Below, one piece after another: positions 56,490-64,000 of a stretch of DNA of 64,000 nucleotides. The notes under the pieces were generated by a model. The model saw only the letters and a program-made list of their open reading frames with translations, was not told the DNA's origin and ran no database searches. The translations under genes and the position numbers were made by a program. The stretch's first letter is position 1, and every line of letters starts with the position of its first letter. Origin of the DNA: Amphibalanus amphitrite (lineage: Eukaryota > Arthropoda > Thecostraca > Balanomorpha > Balanidae); contig NW_024882904.1 of the NCBI RefSeq assembly GCF_019059575.1, forward strand, positions 62,001-126,000, in the 5' to 3' direction.

Positions 56490-57990
56490 ATGAATGCGTA
56501 TATCTGGAAAAGTTCTTGACGGCGTTAAAAGGGAGTACCATTTTCATGTTCAGGAGGTCAAGGAGCATCATTCCTGAGATTTTGAACGAAATCGGAGGGG
56601 TCCGCCGAACGTGCATATGCAACACCTATGCAATTTGAATGTGCATTGATGCGCATATCTGGAAAAGTTCTTGACGGCGTGCAAAGGGAGTACCATTTTC
56701 ATGTTCAGGAGATCAAGGAGCATCATTCCTGAGATTTTGAACGAAATCGGAGGGGTCCGCCGAACGTGCATATGCAACACCTATGCAATTTGAATGTCCA
56801 TGGATGCGTATATCTGGAAAAGTTCTTGACGGCGTTCAAAGGGAGTGCCATTTTCATGTTCAGGAGGTCAAGGAGCATCATTCCTGAGATTTTGAACGAA
56901 ATCGAAGGGGTCCGCCGAACGTCCATATGCAACACCTATGCAATTTGAATGTGCATGGATGCGTATATCTGGAAAAGTTCTTGACGGCGTTCAAAGGGAG
57001 TACCATTTTCATGTTCAGGAGGTCAAGGAGCATCATTCCTGAGATTTTGAACGAAATCGGAGGGGTCCGCCGAACGTGCATATGCAACACGGCTATGCAA
57101 TTTGAATGTGCATTGATGCGCATATCTGGAAAAGTTCTTGACGGCGTTCAAAGGGAGTACCATTTTCATGTTCAGGAGATCAAGGAGCATCATTCCTGAG
57201 ATTTTGAACGAAATCGGAGGGGTCCGCCGAACGTGCATATGCATCACTTATGCAATTTGAATGTGCATGGATGCGTTTATCTGGAAAAGTTCTTGACGGC
57301 GTTCAAAGGGAGTACGATTTTCATGTTCAGGAGGTCAAGGAGCATCATTCCTGAGATTTTGAACGAAATCGGAGGGGTCCGCCGAACGTGCATATGCAAC
57401 ACCTATGCAATTTGAATGTGCATGGATGCGTATATCTGGAAAAGTTCTTGACGGCGTTCAAAGGGAGTGCCATTTTCATGTTCAGGAGGTCAAGGAGCAT
57501 CATTCCTGAGATTTTGAACGAAATCGGAGGGGTCCGCCGAACGTGCATATGCATCACTTATGCAATTTGAATGTGCATGGATGCGTTTATCTGGAAAAGT
57601 TCTTGACGACGTTCAAAGGGAGTACCATTTTCATGTTCAAGAGGTCAAGGAGCATCATTCCTGAGATTTTGAACGGAATCGGAGGGGTCCGCCGAACGTG
57701 CATATGCAACACCTATGCAATTTGAATGTGCATGGATGCGTATATCTGGAAAAGTTCTTGACGGCGTTCAAAGGGAGTGCCATTTTCATGTTCAGGAGGT
57801 CAAGGAGCATCATTCCTGAGATTTTGAACGAAATCGGAGGGGTCCGCCGAACGTCCATATGCAACACCTATGTAATTTGAATGTGCATGGATGCGTATAT
57901 CTGGAAAAGTTCTTGACGGCGTTCAAGGGGAGTACCATTTTCATGTTCAGGAGGTCAAGGAGCATCATTCCTGAGATTTTGAACGATATC
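56476..57990 (-). repeat. 155-bp satellite array, right arm
   Basis: About ten monomers in the opposite orientation to the left array, followed by the mirrored unique outer arm. Confidence 0.95.
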
Positions 57991-58566
57991 GGAGGGGTCC
58001 GACCATGTCCGACAAATTTGCTTTATGTGTTGGAAGTTCGAATATCCCTTGTATTTAACTGTTAGCCATATGAAAGAGGTTTTGACGCTTTTTTTATATG
58101 TTGGTACAGCAACGCCCCTTGGATTTCAGTATATTGTCTTTGTAGGAGGAAGTGCGAATATCCATCATAAATATAAAGCTGTCACGTGTCAAATAGCGCC
58201 AAAAGGTGAGAAAAGGTACATGACCTTGAACGACCTTGAACTTTAGATGCTCATCCTGAGAAAACTATGGGACGGCGTTAAGTACAAATTAGTTTTTTGG
58301 TAGCAGCGTTTATGTTTACATCAACTCAGGAGTTTTTGAAAAATTTGGAGGGGTCCGATTTTTCCAATAAGGGTTACGCTCCAGAATATGTTAGCAGTAA
58401 TACAAATGTGAATATTTTGAGAACCACTTGACGGCGTGAAATAAAAACATGATTTTCGCAATCAGGAGCTCAAAATCTATAAGCTGTGCAATTTTGAGCC
58501 AAATCTGAGGGGTCCGCGAAGGTGCACGCGAATCTGAATGTGAATATAATGCAACTTTATGCACGT

Positions 58567-58757
58567 CCTGGCCTGGTCCATCGTGGCAAAGTGGATGCGT
58601 AACGGGGAGTCTGCTGCACTAAGGAGAGGGGGCAACCGACCGAGGAAGCTGGACGATGACATGATCGACTTCTTCCTGATGCTGATTGACGACGATCCGA
58701 CCATCACCCTAAAGAGGATGAACAACATGGTGCGGGAAACGTGGCCAGAGAAGCCCC
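58567..58757 (+). pseudogene. Tc1/mariner-type transposase fragment, second HTH and linker
   Basis: Reads WSIVAKWMRNGESAALRRGG, then RPRKLDDDMIDFF, DDDPTITLKRM and WPEKP. This fits the second helix-turn-helix part of a Tc1/mariner/IS630 transposase. It starts directly at the foldback element's right junction and is cut by the family I miniature element at about 58758, so neither the start nor the catalytic DDE part is present. Confidence 0.65.
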
Positions 58758-58990
58758 GGGGCTCAATCTTATAAACGCCGTGGAATGGATATGGCAGCAC
58801 TGGGTGAAGTTCAGCTGCAGAAAACGACTATCAAATGCAAAATGGTTTTCACGCTTTTCAGTTCATCGTAATTTGACGGTCTAAAGAATCATTTCGTTGA
58901 CTCAGATAAACCTTTGTCAGCACTGGTATCACTGTTAATGTTACCAAATGCCGTAAATAGAATAGTACAGCATTTTATAAGATAGGGCCC
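58758..58990 (-). mobile_element. miniature element, family I copy 2
   Basis: Ends CTCAATCTTATAAACG and TTTTATAAGATAGGGCCC. Inverted relative of 33350-33647, sharing TGCAGAAAACGACTATCAAA-like sequence. Confidence 0.7.
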
Positions 58991-59007
58991 CTGGCCCAAG
59001 GTGTGGA

Positions 59008-61052
59008 TTAACCTTCAAGGCGGTGGGGGGATTTTTTTGCCCCCCCCCCCCTTTAGTTTTTTCGATATATCCCCAGAACCGATGCGCCGATCGTCACCAA
59101 ACTTTCAGTACCCTCCCGTGAACAGCTATTACACATCGTGACCAAATTTTTTCAAAGGCTATGACAGGTTGGCCGCTAATGACGTCAGAGTGACGTCATT
59201 TATGCCATTTTCGACCAAAAAAAAAGTTTCGTGGGAAGAGCTGTCAGGCCTACAGCTTTAGAGATACAGAAAAATGTTTAAGATATAAAAGGTGTAGAAT
59301 CAAAAGTGCTACAAAACTGCCATCTCGGATTTTTGAAATTTTTATTTTGACCCCCAAAAATCAAAACAGATTTTTTAGATATAATAGCCGAAAAATCCAA
59401 AAAGTTTTTTGAATTTCGAAAAACGGAATATATGTGATAGTCCCTACCGCCGTCTATCTACATACCAATTTTGAGATCGATGCCTCTTTTTTTGGCCAAG
59501 TTATAGCGAAAAAAAACAGTTCAAAATTGATGACGTCAAATTTTCAAACTCATTTTTTTAGCAATTCTAGACCTCGTAGCGCAAAACAAAGACCATCATT
59601 AGACTCCCCGTGACGAGCTGCATCGAATCAATACCCATTTTAGGCAAAACTATCAACTTTGAAATTTGACCTCTTTTGGCCTGACCTTGACCTGACCTCC
59701 ACCAGAAAGTGACCTAAACCGTACCTGATGGTCTTATTACGAACACCATTGAGTTGAATATGAAAAATTGGCCATAAAACATGCATCGCACAACCTTAAC
59801 CCTCGCCCGCACATGCCATTTTCCCATCCTAGAACGCACATGGGGGGGGGGGGGGGTTGCCACCCCCCCGCGCCATTTCGTTCCTGTTGGAGATAGAGCT
59901 TAGCAGTAAAGACCAAAAAGATTCTTTGGGAAGAGACAAATCCAATGATACCCAGTTGTACCTTCTCAGGTCAGTCATTGACCTTCCAGGTCAGGTCAAA
60001 CTAAAAAATGTTGCTGTTTTGGGTCACCGTTGGATATCAGGTGCGCTGCTTATCAAATACCGATGACGATGCTGTTTTCTGGTGCCAAGCCAGCTAGAAC
60101 CTCTTTGTCGCACTATCCGACCAGAATTTTGCTGCTGAGGTCATTTCAGGTCAAGTTAGGTCAAGGTCAATTATATGTGTTTGTATGTCTGTGTGTGTCT
60201 GTGTGTATACTGATGTGTGCACCGATTGTTTTTGGGTCCATATCACATGAAATCATGTTCTGAGAAGCTTTTACCAAAAATGCAGTCAAAAAACTTCACA
60301 AAAAGTAAATTCAGCTTGCCTAAAACGCAATTATCTTAGATGACCTAGGTTGACCTTGACCCTGACCTTGACCCCTGTACATCGTCGAACAACATGTTCC
60401 ATGATAGGTGGGAGGTAAGACTGGCAAAAAAGGCCGAAATCAGGGTGTCAAAAGCTCACAAGGCCCATGGCAAACGCAAGATGTTGAGAATTGGCCATTT
60501 GGGTCATGACATGACCTGAAAAACAAGGTCATATCTCCGAAAACAAAAATCACAGAAGCTTGAAATTTTCAGTGGACATCAAGAAAGGATAGACGAGCAG
60601 CTATACGAAAAATCAGCCTTCTAGCTCTAAAAATGTTGAGTGTGGAGCAGAAAGACTGCCTGGGGGGGTGGCAACCACCCCCCCCCCCCATGTGCGGGCG
60701 AGGGTTAATAAAGTTGGGTTCATGTGGTGGCCCTTGGTGACCTGACCTGTGACCTGACCTGGTATGACCAGTGACCTCTAATAGCAACATATTACTATAC
60801 AACTGACGCCCTATCGCTGATTTTCGACAAAATGCGTTTTACTCGGTGTTATAGCGCTTTCCCTAGAAGACCCGTGAACGGTGAAACATTTTATCTTTGA
60901 CCTGACCTGTGACGTCATCGGTGACACCGAGGTCAATGAAATTTGGTTTCCTTCGACAAATTTGACAGGGCTATCGAACGCCGTTTGAATTTTCCAGATC
61001 CGTCCAGTAGTTTCGGAGATACCGGGGAATGCCCCCCCCCCCCACCCCTAGT
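59008..61052. mobile_element. TTAA element, interrupted by another
   Basis: The left end TTAACCTTCAAGGCGG at 59008 is followed by G-run and C-run (59025-59053). The right part (60709-61052), ending in a C-run, resembles 3230-3420 and 41220-41380. The insertion of 59796-60708 splits it. The right TTAA is not visible. Confidence 0.55.
59796..60708 (+). mobile_element. TTAA element, nested, family L
   Basis: TTAA at 59796-59799 and 60705-60708; ends CCCTCGCCCGCACATG and its complement. Hairpin TGG..CCA at 60661-60690 and a shorter one at 59841-59870. AGGTCA words are frequent. A TGTGTG run lies at 60177-60215. Confidence 0.85.
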
Positions 61053-61600
61053 AGCACAGTTACATTGAAACAACGTTGTATCAATATTGTTTCCAATATT
61101 GATAAATATTGATTTGTTAGCCACTTTTATATTGTACAAATATTTTAAACTAATGTTGTTGCAATGTTAAAAACAACATTGTTAAATATTCGAAACCAAC
61201 GTTGTCTCGATATTGAGACACAATATTGTAGTGATGTTTGCGGTCAACACTGTACCAATAATCCGGTTTACATAGCATATTTGACGAGGCTCTAGCTCGT
61301 TAATTTGGCGATAATTTCGATTTAGTGGTCTTCAAATATTTAGAGGGGATCATTTTGTAAATCGTTAAGCACCATTGGCATCTTTTGCAACATCACGGAC
61401 GGAGATATAAGCTTGCAACAAACCCTATGTAAACCGGGTTAATGTTAGATCACGATATCACACAATCATTTCAGCTCAATGTTATAGCAATGTGATTTCA
61501 CAATATCGTTGTGATGTTTGATTTCAATATTGTTTTATTTTGTAGTGTGACATTAAATCCATGTTTTAAAACAATATATTATCAATATTATTCCTAAATA
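61053..61600. repeat. CAATATTG word-repeat element with inner inverted repeat
   Basis: Words such as ACAATATTGT, AACGTTG and CAACATTG recur across the segment. At 61262-61438 CCGGTTTACATAG and its complement bracket about 150 bases, a likely miniature element inside it. Confidence 0.6.
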
Positions 61601-61794
61601 TTGAAAACATATCCCGGATCGCCTTTATTTATACTTTCAGTTTTATAAAAATTAAGGCGCACATTCTGGAAAGTCCTTGTACTCTGCACTTTCTCTTCGT
61701 ACTCTGCATCACAGTTCAATCACACCATTAGCAAGGAAGACGTGTATTTTGAAAGACATCGCGGTGTGGCGTTGCGGACGGCCGCCATCAGCGC

Positions 61795-62010
61795 GTGCGC
61801 CGGCCGGGCGACGGCGCCGCCGCTGCCAGAACGGCTCGGCTGACCCGTGAGACGCTGAGACGCCCCTACTCAGCGGGTGTTGGCAGAGCTACAGCAGCAC
61901 TTTCTTGCGGAAGGGCATGTGCTCTTGGTTCGTCATCATCCAAGACCACATCGTCCTCCTCTGATGAGGAAGACAGCAACCTCTTTGGCGGCCTGGGAAC
62001 ATCACATTAA
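61795..62010 (+). CDS. uncharacterised 71-residue frame with an acidic Ser tail
   Basis: An ATG frame of 71 residues ending SSSSDEEDSNLFGGLGTSH. The N-terminal half is Arg/Ala-rich and the tail Ser/Asp/Glu-rich, which is unlike the surrounding element DNA. It might be a small exon or chance in a GC-rich patch (61770-61860). No splice context, promoter or homology could be judged by eye. Confidence 0.15.
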   Translation: MRRPGDGAAAARTARLTRETLRRPYSAGVGRATAALSCGRACALGSSSSKTTSSSSDEEDSNLFGGLGTSH

Positions 62011-63351
62011 ATATTGTAAGATCGATTGTTTTAGTACTTTGTGCTGATGAAGTACAAACAACACATATAACCTGATTAGCTTTGCAATGGTTTTGCCTAT
62101 CCTCCAGAGAAAAGGCACAATGATCTATGGAGTGATACTAAACAAGCACATCCAACCACAAGTGCAGTGCAAAACAAGTAAAAACAACACAGCGAGCTTC
62201 AATCAAATCATGTAAAACATAACTCACCTAGTGTAGCTATAGTAAATAGACAGTAAATTCTACAACTACAATTCAAAATTGACCACCGCAATATGAAAAA
62301 CTCCTTAGTACTCAACAAGAACGAAACACTGCGAGCGACTGGAGCGGAAATGGGACACATGCGGCGCCGTTTTTAAAGAAAGCCGCGTAAGTCGTAACAT
62401 AGCAATAGTTTGAGCCTTGGGAAAATGTTAACAGTTATACAATAATTGCTAATAACGTAATTTTAAAATTAACATCTTACAAAAATAAACTTAAAATTCT
62501 TTATCTAAAATAAAATTCTAAAATTCTTTATTGGCCGTTTTCACGACGGAATAGCAGGCATCTATTTGATACCAATATAATCCTTTGGTTCCTCAGGAAT
62601 TTTAGTAGTTCTTTTTAGTAGGTTTACCAGCTTTCGAATGAATGGCGCGTTAGTTTGCTATTTTTCTATTAAATATCACATCGATTTACTTTATCTAAGG
62701 ATTTATCACTAACATCAACATAAAGCGTAAGCACAATTATAAAATTATGAAATTATTAAATACTAGTACAATAGTTAAAGAAAGATACTGAATTGCCACA
62801 CTACAAAAGATATATTCATTTATGGCGCACGACAGACATTTAGAAAGCAGCGCCCTGTTTTATTGCACGCTGCTAGCCGCTTCCATTGGGTTTTGCAGGC
62901 CGACGTCATTGGTTGTTACACGTATGATGTCACGCGACTTGTGGCCTATCACGGCTCTTTAATGATCTCCACTAAATGAATGCAACAATGGCCTTTTAAG
63001 TTGATATCTGTGGCCATCTGTCTATGGAGCGACCAATATGAAAGTTAGATGAATTTACCGGGGTTACATGACTATGAGCAAGCAAATGTGTATCAGGAAT
63101 GGATTCAGGTGGAGAATTGCGCTGGACCATGTGAGTGCTCGAGCGCTCCCAATTCCACGCCAGTTTGGCTTTGGAGCCGAGACAGACGATGCGGGTCAAG
63201 GTCACCGCTGGGGTAACGCTGGATTGGCTGCGCCCGAGCACCCGTAACGCGGCACGATTCTCCATCTATAGATTTTCCTATTCGCTCAGCATTGTGATAC
63301 CTAGGTGTTCGTAATAGCAATTACTCTGCTTATGTACTTATCCCCGGTTAT
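62011..63351. other. anonymous sequence, no gene seen
   Basis: AT-rich; short AAAATTCTTTAT repeats at 62490-62530. The minus frame at 62996-63265 has no recognised features. TGACGTCA-like GACGTCAT at 62904. Confidence 0.4.
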
Positions 63352-64000
63352 TTAACCCGCGCCCTGCTGGGGGGGGGGGTGTTTGAACACCCCCCCTTGT
63401 GGTTTTTCGCGAATATCTCAAAAACGGCGGCGCGGAGCGCCGCCGTTTTTGGTACACCTTATCATACATCAATTCTACACATGTTGTGAAAATTTCAGAC
63501 CAAGGTCATTCAAGGTCAGGTCACCAGGTCACTTGAAGTGACCTCACCTCATAAAAACTTTCAATGTCTGTCATAGCTACACCGAGTGACCGATCGCTTT
63601 GAAACTTTCAGCGATTGCTAAGAGCAATAGCATGTACAAAATGTATATCTCAGAATTTTGATATCGATGACCTAAGGTCAGGTCAATTTTGCGACCTCCC
63701 CATTTAAGTCAATGGGAGAAAATTGAAATGCGCCTCTTTTGGATGAAAGACATTATAAACACTCCCAAACACCGAATTACAAGTGGTTTAGACACACTGA
63801 ACTTGAAAATGGTGTCCGTGACCCTTGTTTATGCCCTGAGGTCATCTTAGGTCACGAATGGTATCTAACAGTTTTTCGCAAATAACTTTTGATAGAGGCA
63901 TGTTAGAGCGATGAAAACGCCTTAGATGTGTTCAGCTCGACGATACGGATCGACTGATATGCAACATGACCCTTTCCGGTCAGGTCATGACCTTGACCTG
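63352..64000 (-). mobile_element. TTAA element, family K copy 2, cut by the window end
   Basis: Begins TTAACCCGCGCCCTGC, then the TGTT..AACA hairpin (63367-63402). It is the reverse complement of 49950-50597 with few differences to the last base, so the rest should lie beyond the window. Confidence 0.85.

Larger units (their letters stand above)
50816..58566. mobile_element. 7.75 kb foldback element made of satellite arrays
   Basis: ACGTGCATAAAGTTGCATTA at about 50817 and its complement ending about 58565 are the outer ends. The outer arms of about 570 bases (50816-51390 and 57990-58566) are unique, mirror each other with a few differences, and include diverged monomers. Between them are the 155-bp arrays. 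CCTGGCCT stands directly outside both ends (50807-50815 and 58568-58575), a likely target duplication. The overall plan, tandem repeats within inverted arms, recalls foldback-type DNA transposons. No transposase was found in it. Confidence 0.85.

Noticed and set aside
51390-57990. Dozens of 60-92 residue frames on both strands, apparently a protein family
   Set aside because: They are the same 155-base monomer read in different frames. The period is not a multiple of three and similar frames exist on both strands, so the similarity follows from the DNA repeat.
58559-58774. 71-residue frame as a complete small protein
   Set aside because: The first residues belong to the foldback arm and the last to a miniature element; only the middle is transposase sequence.

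Overview
The window is eukaryotic repeat DNA, almost certainly from an invertebrate animal. It holds non-LTR retrotransposons of the L2/CR1 and L1/Tx1 types, a Crypton-type tyrosine recombinase, hAT, mariner-like and TTAA-target miniature elements, satellite DNA and several hairpins hundreds of bases to kilobases long. No operons, bacterial genes or convincing host protein-coding genes were seen. The phylum cannot be fixed from this sequence alone.

Layout. 1-9.9 kb: a GC-rich hairpin, a gag-like relic and a run of roughly 0.9-1.2 kb non-autonomous elements ending in TTAA and CCCGCGCC or CCCTCGCC. 10-16.5 kb: a hAT miniature element with a perfect 8-bp target duplication, and a full-length L2/CR1-like retrotransposon (11556-15340) with an intact reading frame, inserted in an older repeat. 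16.4-21.95 kb: a nest of elements inside a CCCTA tract, ending in a palindromic array of GACTCA-like words. 22-24.9 kb: minisatellites and anonymous DNA. 24.9-31.1 kb: a broken L1/Tx1 element (minus strand) split by a block carrying an intact Crypton-type recombinase. 31.9-41.4 kb: more TTAA/TTAT elements, many being inverted relatives of those at the left end. 41.7-44.7 kb: a CACTG-ended element and a dead mariner-type element. 47.2-50.6 kb: transposase and tRNA-like fragments and a 1.45 kb palindrome. 50.8-58.6 kb: a 7.75 kb foldback structure whose arms are arrays of a 155-bp satellite. 58.6-64 kb: more nested TTAA elements and anonymous DNA.

How it fits together. The window records repeated transposition of elements into elements. 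Several insertions can be dated relative to one another because an uninterrupted paralog lies elsewhere in the window. Only two reading frames look undamaged: the L2/CR1 polyprotein and the Crypton-type recombinase. The most unusual signal is that the TTAA/TTAT elements carry, just inside each end, a G-tract/C-tract hairpin whose inner stem changes between families while pairing is kept. Element boundaries were judged by eye from inverted and direct repeats.
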